DNA from: an uncultured Flavobacteriaceae bacterium
GTDB taxonomy: Bacteria > Bacteroidota > Bacteroidia > Flavobacteriales > Flavobacteriaceae
Length of the DNA: 53,135 nt
NCBI GenBank assembly: GCA_937901915.1
Contig: CALGUD010000073.1
Span: 1-53,135 of the forward strand
Direction of reading: 5' to 3'
Shown here: positions 25,005 to 34,498 of the stretch, piece after piece
Layout of the letters: each line of letters opens with the position of its first letter
Numbering within the stretch: the first letter of the stretch is position 1
Position numbers and translations under genes: made by a program
Notes under the pieces: generated by a model
The model's database searches: none
Told to the model about the DNA's origin: nothing
The model's input: the letters and a program-made list of their open reading frames with translations, nothing else

Positions 25005-26486
25005 TTACCTTCCAAACCCGTCCGGAAATACATTGGGATTAAAATTCCAGATCAGCGGAAGTAAAAAATAAGTAAACACTACAATAATTAGTATGGAAAT
25101 AAGATTCATCCAAACCCCGGCTTTGATCATGTCAGGTATTTTTAAATAACCCGAACCGAATACAATAGCATTGGGAGGAGTAGCTACCGGAAGCATAAAA
25201 GCACAGGACGCGGAAAAGGTGATGCCTACCATTAAAACAAAAGGATGCACATTTAATGCTGCCGCAACAGGGATTACGATAGGCAATAACATAGCAGTTG
25301 TGGCCAGGTTAGAAGTGATCTCTGTTAAAAAATTTACCCCGGCAACAATTAATATCAGTAGTACCAGTAATGAAACACCTTCTGCCAAAGTTATTTGCTC
25401 ACCTATCCATTGTGCGAGTCCGCTGCTTTTAAACCCGTTGGCAATGGCCAGTCCGCCTCCAAATAGCAACAAAATACCCCAGGGTAGTTTTACAGCCTGT
25501 TTCCAGGTCATAATAGTGGTCGTTTTTTTCTGTTTCCTTGCCGGTATTAAAAATAGAACAAAAGCTCCTGCAAGTGCAATAATGGTATCATCAATATTAG
25601 GAATAATTGGTTCCCATAAAAACGAACGGCTAATCCAGAAAAAAGCAGTCAATATAAAAATTACAAGGACCACTTTTTCTTCATATGTTATTTTCCCTAA
25701 TGCTTTTAGTTGTTTTACAACCTCATTTTTACCACTTGAGAATTTTTTTTGTTCAAAAGTAAAAGCCATCCGGGTTAAGTACAACCAGCACAAAATTAAT
25801 AATACTATACTTAGTGGCAAGCCGATCATCATCCACCGGGAAAAAGAAATGTTCATATCATACGCTTCTTCCAGGACACCTGCTAAAATAATATTTGGCG
25901 GTGTGCCTATAAGGGTAGAAATTCCACCAATAGAGGCACTATAAGCTATAGCCAACATCAGAGCCTTTCCGAATACGGTATGTTCGTTTTTAGTGGTATC
26001 CGGGTTATCTTTTAACTGTAAAACAATAGCCAGTCCAATGGGTAACATCATGACAGTAGTAGCTGTATTAGAAATCCACATAGACAAAAATGCCGTAGCT
26101 ACCATAAACCCCAGGATAATCCTGTCCACACTTGTCCCTATAAATTTAATAATTGATAAAGCAATACGTTTGTGTAATTTCCATCTTTCAATGGCTATAG
26201 CTAGTATAAAACCGCCGATATATAAAAATACATATTTATGTCCGTACGCTACCGTAGTTTCATCCAGTGTCATTGCCCCTGTAAGCGGAAAAAGAATAAT
26301 GGGCAGCATAGATGTTACTGCTATTGGTATTACTTCTAAAATCCACCAGACAGCCACCCAAAGTGTAGTGGCCAGAATTGCAATAGCTTCTTTGCTGAGT
26401 CCTTCGGGATGAAAAAAGTATAAAACTGAAAAAAATAAAAGCGGCCCCAGGACAAAACCTGTTTTTTTAACTTCACTATGTTTCAT
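25005..26486 (-). CDS. DASS/SLC13-type anion:sodium symporter
   Basis: A 493-residue inner-membrane carrier of the divalent anion:Na+ symporter family (SdcS/VcINDY-like), importing dicarboxylates such as succinate or malate, or sulfate, with Na+. About eleven helices are seen. The two substrate/Na+ motifs SNTATTVMMLPI (about residue 130) and TSNLATTAMLLPIV (about 390), and the SIGGISTLIGTPPN and MLPVATPPNAIVFGSG loops, are diagnostic. The start ATG at 26486 gives MKHSEVKKTGFVLGP. It is divergent from prfA across 128 bases. Confidence 0.92.
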   Translation of the reverse strand: MKHSEVKKTGFVLGPLLFFSVLYFFHPEGLSKEAIAILATTLWVAVWWILEVIPIAVTSMLPIILFPLTGAMTLDETTVAYGHKYVFLYIGGFILAIAIERWKLHKRIALSIIKFIGTSVDRIILGFMVATAFLSMWISNTATTVMMLPIGLAIVLQLKDNPDTTKNEHTVFGKALMLAIAYSASIGGISTLIGTPPNIILAGVLEEAYDMNISFSRWMMIGLPLSIVLLILCWLYLTRMAFTFEQKKFSSGKNEVVKQLKALGKITYEEKVVLVIFILTAFFWISRSFLWEPIIPNIDDTIIALAGAFVLFLIPARKQKKTTTIMTWKQAVKLPWGILLLFGGGLAIANGFKSSGLAQWIGEQITLAEGVSLLVLLILIVAGVNFLTEITSNLATTAMLLPIVIPVAAALNVHPFVLMVGITFSASCAFMLPVATPPNAIVFGSGYLKIPDMIKAGVWMNLISILIIVVFTYFLLPLIWNFNPNVFPDGFGR

Positions 26487-26585
26487 AATTTCGTAACAAC
26501 ACTACCAAATTACAATTTTAAATAATTAGTTATAAAAATTCTCTTCCTGTTGAACGTGATATTTCTAATACATCAATTATTATTG

Positions 26586-26593
26586 TAAATTTG
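26586..26593 (+). promoter_or_regulatory. -7 promoter box TAAATTTG for prfA
   Basis: Perfect TAnnTTTG match 21 bases before the prfA start codon. Confidence 0.5.
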
Positions 26594-26614
26594 CGACCGA
26601 ATTAGATATAGAAT

Positions 26615-27691
26615 ATGCTAGACAGATTAAACATAGTTAAACAGCGTTTTGATGAAATTTCAGACCTGATCATCCAACCGGATGTTATTTCAGATCAAAA
26701 GCGATATGTGGCGCTAAATAAGGAATATAAGGATTTAAAAGAACTGGTTGAAAAACGCGAAGAATATAAAAAACTCATAGATAATATTGAGGAAGCAAAA
26801 GAAATTATAGCGGACGGAAGTGACCCCGAAATGGTAGAAATGGCTAAAATGCAATTAGAAGAAGCCAATGAAGCATTAGAACCTCTGGAGGAAGAAATTA
26901 AATTTTTATTGATTCCGAAAGATCCGGATGATGCTAAAAATGTGGTGATGGAAATACGTGCCGGTACGGGCGGTGATGAAGCCAGTATTTTTGCCGGGGA
27001 TCTACAACGTATGTATACCAAATTTTGTGAAAGCAAAGGCTGGAAGGTAAATATTGTTGATTTTAATGAAGGAACTGCAGGAGGTTATAAAGAGATTATT
27101 TTAGAAATTAATGGTGAAGATGTCTACGGAACATTAAAGTTTGAAGCCGGGGTTCACCGTGTGCAACGTGTTCCACAAACTGAAACCCAGGGGCGTGTTC
27201 ACACATCTGCTGCAACAGTTATGGTATTGCCCGAAGCAGAGGAGTTTGATGTGGAGCTGGATATGAGCGATGTCAATATAATTCGTACCACATCTACCGG
27301 TCCGGGCGGGCAGTCGGTGAACACTACTTATTCTGCGATTCAGCTTCAGCATATCCCAACCGGACTCGAAGTACGTTGCCAGGATGAAAAATCACAACAT
27401 AAAAATCTTGAAAAAGCTATAAAAGTATTGCGTTCACGACTCTACGAACGTGAATTGGCCAAAAAACAGGAGGAAGATTCCGCTAAACGTAAAAGTATGG
27501 TTAGTTCCGGAGACCGCTCAGCTAAAATACGCACCTATAACTATGCGCAGGGACGAGTAACCGACCACAGGATCGGGTTAACCCTGTATGATTTAAGCAA
27601 TATTATAAATGGTGATATTCAAAAAATTGTAGACGAGCTCATGATGGCCGAAAATACTGAAAAGCTAAAAGAAGCCAGCGAGTTATTTTAA
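26615..27691 (+). CDS. prfA: Peptide chain release factor 1
   Basis: Releases the finished peptide at UAA and UAG. Length 358 is standard. The PxT stop-codon reading motif appears as VPQTETQGRVHTSAA at about residue 186, and the catalytic GGQ as GPGGQSVNTTYSA at about 230, where the Gln is normally methylated. The C-terminal SGDRSAKIRTYNYAQGRVTDHR is also conserved. Note that RF1 reads the TAG now interrupting the tail-fibre pseudogene upstream. No prmC methyltransferase gene adjoins it. Confidence 0.97.
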   Translation: MLDRLNIVKQRFDEISDLIIQPDVISDQKRYVALNKEYKDLKELVEKREEYKKLIDNIEEAKEIIADGSDPEMVEMAKMQLEEANEALEPLEEEIKFLLIPKDPDDAKNVVMEIRAGTGGDEASIFAGDLQRMYTKFCESKGWKVNIVDFNEGTAGGYKEIILEINGEDVYGTLKFEAGVHRVQRVPQTETQGRVHTSAATVMVLPEAEEFDVELDMSDVNIIRTTSTGPGGQSVNTTYSAIQLQHIPTGLEVRCQDEKSQHKNLEKAIKVLRSRLYERELAKKQEEDSAKRKSMVSSGDRSAKIRTYNYAQGRVTDHRIGLTLYDLSNIINGDIQKIVDELMMAENTEKLKEASELF

Positions 27692-27794
27692 TAGAATACA
27701 TACCAGGTTTATTTAATTGTAAGTATTATATTACTATTTGTAGTAATTCTTTCATTTTTTTTTGCATATTTGCTAGAAAGCATTCAACTGCTAA

Positions 27795-28043
27795 TCTCAA
27801 AGTATCGGTCTTTTTGATGTCACAGGAAAATACTGTATAAAAATTACTGAGAAGGTTGAACCAAACTGCTCAAGTTGTGGTGTTGAATTTAATTCAATGA
27901 AAATGTATGGTAATGAATCAAATTCGGGTTTGAACTGTGCTTTTTGTAACGATTCTTACGATAATGGAAATTTTATAAACCCTAATTTAACTAAAGAAGT
28001 GTTAACCTTATTAACTTATAATTCATTAAGTAGAAAGAATTAA
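27795..28043 (+). pseudogene. Possible gene remnant with two CxxC pairs
   Basis: An open frame without a usable start codon runs from the stop at 27792 to the TAA at 28041. Its text looks protein-like: SIGLFDVTGKYCIKITEK, then PNCSSCGVEFNSM and LNCAFCNDSYDNG, a CxxC-x(n)-CxxC zinc-ribbon-like pattern, and a helical tail. The only in-frame ATGs (27897 and 27903) come after the first CxxC. It may be the 3' end of a lost gene or a small gene with an odd start. I do not recognise the family. The rest of the gap 27692-28181 shows nothing else. Confidence 0.35.
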
Positions 28044-28181
28044 ATTTCTATGCTGCAGGTAAAATCTAAATTTACTTATTTAGAAAGATGAAAAAAATTT
28101 CAAACAGGGGGGTATAGAAGATTCATGTATTTTTTATAAAATGGTAAGTTATAATTAAACCAACTATTAATATTTTACATC

Positions 28182-30260
28182 ATGAAAAGAATTATTGTTT
28201 CAAGCATCCTTTTATTAAGTTTTTATCATTCCTATTCCCAATCATACATAGGTTATCTTACAGATAATTACAGCGGTGTTCATGGTGTTATATCAAACCC
28301 TGCTAACATTGCAGACTCCCGATTTAAAGCAGATATTAATTTAGTGAGTGTAAGTGGTTTTGGAGGTAATGACTATTTTGGGATCAATGTGTTCGATGCT
28401 ACCAAAAGTAATTATGATTTTGATGAAGATGGCCATACTTTCCCTAAGGATGAAAATAATTTGTTTTTTAATGTGGATGTTATGGGGCCGTCTTTTATGT
28501 TTAATATTACACCCAAACACTCGGTGGCAATCTTTAGCCGGGCAAGGTCTTTTGTAAACATCAATAAAATAGACGGAACATTGTTTGACAATCTTTCTGA
28601 TGACTTTGAAGAAGAAGAAGACTTTGTCACCAATAATAACAATGTATTCGTAACTGTAAACGGGTGGGCAGAAATAGGAGCATCGTATGCAACAATATTA
28701 TTTGATAAGGATAAACATTTTATTAAAGGGGGACTATCTGTAAAGTATCTTCAGGGTTTAGGAAATGCGTATGGATCTACAAACAATTTCAGCTTAAATT
28801 ATGATGCCGATGGAATAGAAATTTCACCAGGTAATACTACCGGTTCCCTTGAATCTTCAGGAACTTTAACCTATGGAAGAAGTGATAATTTACATGAAGA
28901 TATGGATAATTTTGAAATGGTAGATGGTGCAACAGGTATAGGTTTTGATCTGGGGTTTGTATATGAACTAAGAAAACCTGAATATTCTGATAATACATAT
29001 GATTTTAGTAAGGATCGTGATAAAAATAAGTATATTTTAAAATTAGGATTGTCAATTACTGATATTGGTTCCATAAAATATAAAAATGGTGAAGAAGAGA
29101 TGTATGATCTCACCAATACAATTAACCAGGAGACTTATGAAGATGCCGAAGATATAGATGATTTATTAGACTTGTATACCCTGGTAAGTGAAGGAGGGAC
29201 AACAAATGCAGCCCTCCCTACTGCTTTACATTTGAATGCAGATTGGAGCATGAGCAACAAGTTTTATTTAAATTTTAATACGGATCTATCTTTAAGGTCA
29301 GCCGAAAAACTAAATGCGAACAGGTTTATTAATACGGTTTCGCTTACACCGCGCCTGGAAACTAAATGGTTTAGTTTTTATTCTCCTTTAAGTGTGGTTC
29401 AGCACAGCGGTTTTTCATGGGGTGCAGGTTTAAGAGCAGGTCCTTTATTTGTTGGTTCCGGGTCTATTTTATCTAATTTGATCTCCGATGAATCCAAAAG
29501 AGCTGATTTTTATGTCGGATTAAAAGTTCCGGTATATCACGGTCGTGTTAAAGATAATGATGAAGATGGTATTTTAAACAAACATGATGATTGTCCTGAT
29601 GAAGCCGGACCAATAGAAAATAACGGCTGTCCTTGGCCTGATTCAGATGGTGATAATGTATTGGATAAAGATGACAACTGTCCTGAAGAGGCCGGTGAGA
29701 TAGAGAATAATGGGTGTCCGTGGCCTGATACTGATTTGGACGGGATTCTGGACAAAGACGATGATTGCCCTGAAGAAGCCGGCGAGATAGAAAACAATGG
29801 TTGCCCTTGGCTGGATACAGATGCAGACGGAGTTTTTGATAAAGATGACGCGTGTCCTGAAATGGCAGGTACAATAGCTAACAAAGGATGCCCTGAAGTT
29901 ACTGAAGAGGTAATAAAAAAGCTTAATGATTTCGCTAAAATTATTTTGTTTAATTCGGGAAGAGCCACATTTAAAGAAGAATCATTGCCAATCTTAGAGG
30001 CGATGACAGCTATATTTAAAGAGTATCCATCGGCAAGGTTCAAAATAGAAGGGCATACTGATAGTGTAGGCAGTGAAGCTTTAAATCAAAGACTATCAAA
30101 TGAAAGGGCGAATGCCGTAATGGAGTATCTTATTTCTAAAGGTATAGATGCTTCCCGGCTTACTGCTCAAGGATTTGGTGAAACCCGTCCTATATTTTCT
30201 AATGACACACGGGATGGAAGGGCCAGAAACCGTAGAGTTGAAATTATATTAGATAAATAG
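28182..30260 (+). CDS. DUF5723 / thrombospondin-3 repeat / OmpA domain protein
   Basis: A 692-residue outer-membrane protein with three parts. A signal peptide and an N-terminal barrel-like region (to about 450) match DUF5723 (SGVHGVISNPANIADSRF). Four Ca2+-binding type 3 thrombospondin-like repeats (about 455-570) follow, each of the form D-DGxxDKDDxCPExAGxIxNNGCP. A C-terminal OmpA domain (about 580-692) includes IEGHTDSVGSEALNQRLSNE and the Arg-rich GRARNRRVEI, which binds peptidoglycan. It probably anchors the outer membrane to the wall. A single gene closed by a terminator. Confidence 0.9.
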   Translation: MKRIIVSSILLLSFYHSYSQSYIGYLTDNYSGVHGVISNPANIADSRFKADINLVSVSGFGGNDYFGINVFDATKSNYDFDEDGHTFPKDENNLFFNVDVMGPSFMFNITPKHSVAIFSRARSFVNINKIDGTLFDNLSDDFEEEEDFVTNNNNVFVTVNGWAEIGASYATILFDKDKHFIKGGLSVKYLQGLGNAYGSTNNFSLNYDADGIEISPGNTTGSLESSGTLTYGRSDNLHEDMDNFEMVDGATGIGFDLGFVYELRKPEYSDNTYDFSKDRDKNKYILKLGLSITDIGSIKYKNGEEEMYDLTNTINQETYEDAEDIDDLLDLYTLVSEGGTTNAALPTALHLNADWSMSNKFYLNFNTDLSLRSAEKLNANRFINTVSLTPRLETKWFSFYSPLSVVQHSGFSWGAGLRAGPLFVGSGSILSNLISDESKRADFYVGLKVPVYHGRVKDNDEDGILNKHDDCPDEAGPIENNGCPWPDSDGDNVLDKDDNCPEEAGEIENNGCPWPDTDLDGILDKDDDCPEEAGEIENNGCPWLDTDADGVFDKDDACPEMAGTIANKGCPEVTEEVIKKLNDFAKIILFNSGRATFKEESLPILEAMTAIFKEYPSARFKIEGHTDSVGSEALNQRLSNERANAVMEYLISKGIDASRLTAQGFGETRPIFSNDTRDGRARNRRVEIILDK
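29550..29895 (+). repeat. Four tandem TSP3-type coding repeats
   Basis: Four imperfect repeats of about 84 bases inside the OmpA-like gene encode the acidic Asp-rich loops and the EAGxIENNGCPW spacer. High identity of the middle copies (CPEEAGEIENNGCPW twice) shows recent duplication or gene conversion. Confidence 0.75.
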
Positions 30261-30290
30261 TGATTAAAATAAACTAAAAATATTAAATTG

Positions 30291-30313
30291 AAGCCCTGAT
30301 AAAAACAGGGCTT
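30291..30313 (+). terminator. Intrinsic terminator
   Basis: AAGCCCTG and CAGGGCTT arms around a seven-base loop, followed by TTTTT, 30 bases after the OmpA-like gene. Confidence 0.9.
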
Positions 30314-30343
30314 TTTTCATTAAAATCCAATTAGAAGAAAAAA

Positions 30344-31156
30344 ATGACTACAGAAAAACTCGTAGAACAAATAAAAAAAAAGAAATCCTTTTTATGTATA
30401 GGTTTAGATGTTGATTTAAATAAAATTCCGAAGTTTTTATCAGATCATAGTGATCCCATTTTTGAGTTCAATAAAGCTATTATTGATGCTACCCATGATC
30501 TTGCAGTTGCTTATAAACCTAATACTGCATTTTATGAGGCTTATGGCATAAAAGGATGGGTGTCACTTAAAAAAACAATTGATTATCTCAATAAAAATTA
30601 TCCTGAAATATTCACCATTGCAGACGCAAAACGGGGAGATATCGGGAATACCTCCTCAATGTATGCAAAAGCCTTCTTTGAAGACCTGAATTTTGATTCG
30701 GTTACCGTAGCTCCTTATATGGGGAAAGATTCAGTAGAACCATTCCTAGCTTTTGAAAATAAACACACCATACTTTTGGCCTTGACATCCAATGAAGGAG
30801 CAGTCGATTTTCAAATGCGAAAAGTTGAGTTTAATCATCTATATAATAAGGTAATAGAGGCTTCTACGAAGTGGAAAAATTCCAAAAATTTAATGTATGT
30901 GGTAGGGGCTACAAAAGCAGAATATTTAAAGGAGATCAGACAAATTATTCCGGATAATTTTTTATTGGTACCTGGTGTTGGGGCACAGGGAGGTAGTTTA
31001 GATGAGGTTTGCAAATTTGGCTTAAATGAGAATATCGGGTTATTAATAAATTCTTCCAGAGGTATAATTTATGCATCTAATGGCCCGGACTATGCCGAAG
31101 TTGCCCGGCAAAAAGCTTTGGAATTGCAACAGCAAATGAAAAGTTATATAAAATAA
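30344..31156 (+). CDS. pyrF: Orotidine 5'-phosphate decarboxylase (type 2)
   Basis: Last step of UMP synthesis: decarboxylates OMP. The 270-residue length and layout match the type 2 subfamily. Motifs: FLCIGLDVDLNKIP at the start, AYKPNTAFYEAYG, and the catalytic Asp-Lys motif TIADAKRGDIGNTS at about residue 95. The end reads LVPGVGAQGG and LINSSRGIIYAS, the phosphate-binding loops. A single gene between two terminators. Confidence 0.95.
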   Translation: MTTEKLVEQIKKKKSFLCIGLDVDLNKIPKFLSDHSDPIFEFNKAIIDATHDLAVAYKPNTAFYEAYGIKGWVSLKKTIDYLNKNYPEIFTIADAKRGDIGNTSSMYAKAFFEDLNFDSVTVAPYMGKDSVEPFLAFENKHTILLALTSNEGAVDFQMRKVEFNHLYNKVIEASTKWKNSKNLMYVVGATKAEYLKEIRQIIPDNFLLVPGVGAQGGSLDEVCKFGLNENIGLLINSSRGIIYASNGPDYAEVARQKALELQQQMKSYIK

Positions 31157-31157
31157 A

Positions 31158-31184
31158 AAACCAGCCCTGTCCAAAGGCTGGTTT
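31158..31184 (+). terminator. Intrinsic terminator after pyrF
   Basis: AAACCAGCC and GGCTGGTTT arms with a nine-base loop, beginning two bases after the pyrF stop. It may also work on the minus strand because of its A-run. Confidence 0.88.
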
Positions 31185-31328
31185 ATTTCTAACTAGCTAA
31201 CCAATAAATATAAAAGATCAAATCTTCGATTTTTTACAACGCAAAAGTCCGTCTTTAAAATGTTATGTATGTTAAGCTAATATTATACGTTTATTAAATA
31301 AGTTTAGTTCAATTATCCCACAAAAAAA

Positions 31329-32033
31329 TTAATCCTGTAAAGCAAACACCTTTCTTAGTAAATCAGTAGTTCTGGAGGATACTTTATTTCGGATTTCTTT
31401 TTCTTCAACAGCAATCATTGTGTAAACTCCTTCCAGGGCTTCATTGGTAACATAATCCGTCAGATCCGGATTTACGTTGTTAGTAAGTGGTATGGAATTG
31501 TACTTATTTATAATATTTGTCCAAACCTTGGTTGCACCAACTCTATCTAATGATTTTTTAATTACAGGACTAAACTTTCCATAGAGAGGAGAGGTTGTTT
31601 TATTTTGTAAATAGGATGTTGCAGCAGTGTCAGGTCCCAGGAGTATATTTTTGGCATCAGCAAATGTAATTTCCTTAACTGCACTAACAAATATGGGAGT
31701 AGCTTCTTTTACAGCATCTTCGGCAGCCCTGTTAAGGACTTTTAAACCTTCATCGGCTAAATTTTCCAAACCGATATCACGTAAAGTTTTATCAACTTTT
31801 TGTAATTCCGCAGGGAGTAAAATTTTAACTAAACTATTTTTATAAAATCCATCTTCCATGGTAAGCTTTGTCACCTGTTTTTCTATTCCGAGGTTTAATG
31901 CCTGCCTTAAACCGGAGGCAATTTCTGCTTGTGAAATTACGCCACCTTGCGGTAGTTGGTCAACTACCTGTTGCAGCTCAGCACAGGAAGATAGAATTAT
32001 CAAAATCATAAAAGACAGTACAGATTTTTTCAT
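31329..32033 (-). CDS. DUF4197 lipoprotein
   Basis: A 234-residue lipoprotein (signal SVLSFMILIILSSCAE, Cys at about 17). The mature protein is mostly helical and matches DUF4197 by its text (ISQAEIASGLRQALNLGIEKQV, ILLPAELQKVDKTLRDIGL, and ALEGVYTMIAVEEKEIR near the end). Function unknown. It is probably periplasmic and attached to a membrane. It follows purU on the same strand by 28 bases and may be co-transcribed, though a functional link is unlikely. Confidence 0.85.
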   Translation of the reverse strand: MKKSVLSFMILIILSSCAELQQVVDQLPQGGVISQAEIASGLRQALNLGIEKQVTKLTMEDGFYKNSLVKILLPAELQKVDKTLRDIGLENLADEGLKVLNRAAEDAVKEATPIFVSAVKEITFADAKNILLGPDTAATSYLQNKTTSPLYGKFSPVIKKSLDRVGATKVWTNIINKYNSIPLTNNVNPDLTDYVTNEALEGVYTMIAVEEKEIRNKVSSRTTDLLRKVFALQD

Positions 32034-32061
32034 AAGATTTGGATTTAACTGTTAGATAAAT

Positions 32062-32916
32062 CTAAGTAAAAATTACCGTTTTATTGTTATATACCATAGT
32101 TTTCCTGTCCAAATGAAGTTTTAATGCCCTGGCTAAAACTATTTTTTCAAGGTCTCGTCCGTTCATAACAAGGTCATTAATAGAATGGCTGTGAGATACA
32201 CGGGTTACCCCTTGTTCAATAATAGGCCCCGCATCTAATTCTTTAGTAACATAATGACTGGTAGCCCCAATTATTTTTACCCCTCTTTTATAAGCAGAAT
32301 GATAGGGTTTTGCCCCTACAAAAGCCGGTAAAAATGAATGGTGGATATTAATTATCCTGTTAGGATATTCTTTTATAAGCTTGTCTGAAATAATTTGCAT
32401 ATACCTTGCCAGGACAATCAGTTCTATATTTTCTTTTTGTAATAATTCCAGTTGTCTGGATTCGGCTTCCTGTTTAGTGTTTTCGGTCACTGGGATGTGA
32501 TAAAAATCAATATTAAAACTATCTGCAATAGGCTTTAAATCTTTATGGTTACTTATAATAAAAGGAATTTCAGCATGCAATTCCCCGGAATTATACCTCC
32601 CTAAAATATCATAAAGGCAATGATCATATTTTGATACAAATAAAGCCATCCGGGTTTTTTTACCGGCTACATATAGCTGCCATGACATATCAAATTGTTT
32701 GGCAATGATTTTATCAAACTGTTCTTTAAAATCATCTATTGAGAAAGAATCTTCAGAAAACTCACTTTCAAGCCGCATAAAGAAAACACTGTTCTCCCGG
32801 TCCACGTACTGATCAATATAAACAATATTTCCATTATTGTCTTGTATGAAATTTGTGGTGCTGGCTATAATACCTTTTTTGTCCTTGCAGTTAATTAAAA
32901 TAGTTATTTTTTTCAT
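32062..32916 (-). CDS. purU: Formyltetrahydrofolate deformylase
   Basis: Hydrolyses 10-formyl-THF to formate and THF, balancing one-carbon pools and feeding PurT-type purine synthesis. An N-terminal ACT domain (about residues 1-85, ITILINCKDKKGIIASTTNF) is followed by a formyltransferase domain with IINIHHSFLPAFVGAKPYHSAY, which holds the catalytic His, and ATSHYVTKELDAGPIIEQ with the catalytic Asp. Length 284 is standard. Upstream on the minus strand is a perfect -7 box. Confidence 0.95.
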   Translation of the reverse strand: MKKITILINCKDKKGIIASTTNFIQDNNGNIVYIDQYVDRENSVFFMRLESEFSEDSFSIDDFKEQFDKIIAKQFDMSWQLYVAGKKTRMALFVSKYDHCLYDILGRYNSGELHAEIPFIISNHKDLKPIADSFNIDFYHIPVTENTKQEAESRQLELLQKENIELIVLARYMQIISDKLIKEYPNRIINIHHSFLPAFVGAKPYHSAYKRGVKIIGATSHYVTKELDAGPIIEQGVTRVSHSHSINDLVMNGRDLEKIVLARALKLHLDRKTMVYNNKTVIFT

Positions 32917-32947
32917 TCGTGGTTAAGAAGTTCTGTTTTACTGGCTT

Positions 32948-32955
32948 CAAAAATA
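32948..32955 (-). promoter_or_regulatory. -7 promoter box TATTTTTG for purU
   Basis: Perfect TAnnTTTG on the minus strand, 32 bases before the purU start codon. Confidence 0.45.
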
Positions 32956-33082
32956 GTTAAAACTCTCCACTTTTGTTTATTTAAAATTATGACTCCTATT
33001 ATTTATAGTAAATAACCGGATTATAGTTGACAAGCTTAGGAAGATTACTATGTTTTCATCGGATTTTTGATTAAATTTATTA

Positions 33083-34498
33083 ATGTTTTTTAAATTTATA
33101 GTTTCTGTTAAAATACAGGTCTTAGTATTTGTTTTACTGCTTATAACATGCAATACAAAAGCACAGGAATTGCGTTTGCAAACAGGAGTAGTTACAGACT
33201 CCATTGTTGTTCCCGGTACTGAAGACACATATGCCATTTATTTGCCTAAGGAATTTACGCTTCAGAAAAATTGGCCTGTGGTGTTTGTATTTGATCCCGG
33301 GGCAAAAGGAAAAAATGCGATTTCATATTTTATTGAAGCAGCTGAAGAGTATCAGTATGTTATCCTAGCTTCCAATGCTGTAAAAAATGGTCCATACCAA
33401 ACTAATTTAAGGAGAGCAGCCCGTCTCGTTAATACAATTAACGATAACTTCCCTGTTGATAAACAAAGAATTTATCTTGCAGGCCTTTCCGGAGGAGCAA
33501 GGTTGGCCATCGCTATTGCATCAATTTCTGATAATGTAGCAGGTGTTATCGCATCAGGAGCAGGTTATACCGATAGCTCAATGTTAATTCCTGAAAATAA
33601 GTTATTTGCTCTTATTGGTATGGCCGGCAATAAGGATTTTAATTATCTGGAAGTTAAAAATACCGTTGAAATTCTTCAAAGGGCTAAATATAATGCAGAA
33701 TTTGTTCCGTTTGAAGGTACTCATACTTGGCCACCGGCCCCTCAGGTTAAAAAGGCATTGAGGCTATTTGACTTAAAGGCAATAACACAAGGTAAACTGG
33801 CCGAAAATGATAGCCTGGTTCATAGTTTTTATAAAAAAGATTACAAATATAATATTGAGCTCAGGAATAAAAGTTATTTAGTCTGGGCGTATAATGACTT
33901 GTTAAAGATTAGGGAGAATTACCGATTTCATGTGGCTGCCGATAGTTTAAAAGAACAGATAAAATTTTTAGAAAAAAATGAAAATTATAAACTCCAGAAG
34001 AATATAGAAGAATTGGTTTTAGATTTTGAAGAAAGATATAGGAATGATTACCTGTATTTTTTACAAGAAGACATAGAAGCAGCCAATATGGATCAGATAG
34101 GATTTTGGGATAACGAAGTGAATAATATTGACAATTTTGCTAAAAGTAAAGGTAGGGAAGGGGAGAATATGGCTGAAAGGCTTAAGTCTTTTGCAAATAT
34201 TTTAGCATTTGAATTCTCAACACAGTATAACGAAGAAGAACATACAAATAACTTACTGTATGCAAATATTGTACAGGTAATTATGAAACCTGACAATTAT
34301 GAGCCCTACTTTAAAATTCTTCAGTATGCCACTAAAAAGAGCGAATATGCAATGGCCCTTTTTTACCTGGAAGAACTTCTAAAAAATGATTTCAAGGATT
34401 CTGATCGTTTAAATAATCTTGAGGGTATTGCACTTTTGCGAATTATGCCAGAATATAATGAAACACTTGAAAAGTACGGGTTAGAACGGCGGTATTAA
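33083..34498 (+). CDS. Exported alpha/beta-hydrolase (esterase-like)
   Basis: A 471-residue exported protein (signal LVFVLLLITCNTKAQ). Residues about 45-235 form an alpha/beta hydrolase like PHB-depolymerase-type esterases: WPVVFVFDPGAKG (oxyanion strand), the nucleophile elbow GLSGGAR with Ser at about 138, and FEGTHTWPP with the catalytic His at about 215. The second half (240-471) is helical, TPR-like text without a clear family name. Substrate unknown. It is convergent with the next gene, with a four-base overlap of the two stops. Confidence 0.78.
   Translation: MFFKFIVSVKIQVLVFVLLLITCNTKAQELRLQTGVVTDSIVVPGTEDTYAIYLPKEFTLQKNWPVVFVFDPGAKGKNAISYFIEAAEEYQYVILASNAVKNGPYQTNLRRAARLVNTINDNFPVDKQRIYLAGLSGGARLAIAIASISDNVAGVIASGAGYTDSSMLIPENKLFALIGMAGNKDFNYLEVKNTVEILQRAKYNAEFVPFEGTHTWPPAPQVKKALRLFDLKAITQGKLAENDSLVHSFYKKDYKYNIELRNKSYLVWAYNDLLKIRENYRFHVAADSLKEQIKFLEKNENYKLQKNIEELVLDFEERYRNDYLYFLQEDIEAANMDQIGFWDNEVNNIDNFAKSKGREGENMAERLKSFANILAFEFSTQYNEEEHTNNLLYANIVQVIMKPDNYEPYFKILQYATKKSEYAMALFYLEELLKNDFKDSDRLNNLEGIALLRIMPEYNETLEKYGLERRY

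Noticed and set aside
25171..25944. 257-residue plus-strand ORF inside the DASS transporter gene
   Set aside because: Antisense shadow of a strongly supported membrane protein; its text is low in coding character (Ile/Lys/Pro-rich, no family motif).
29537..30043. 168-residue minus-strand ORF with internal repeats
   Set aside because: It is the mirror of the TSP3 coding repeats of the OmpA-like gene; the repeats explain its open frame.
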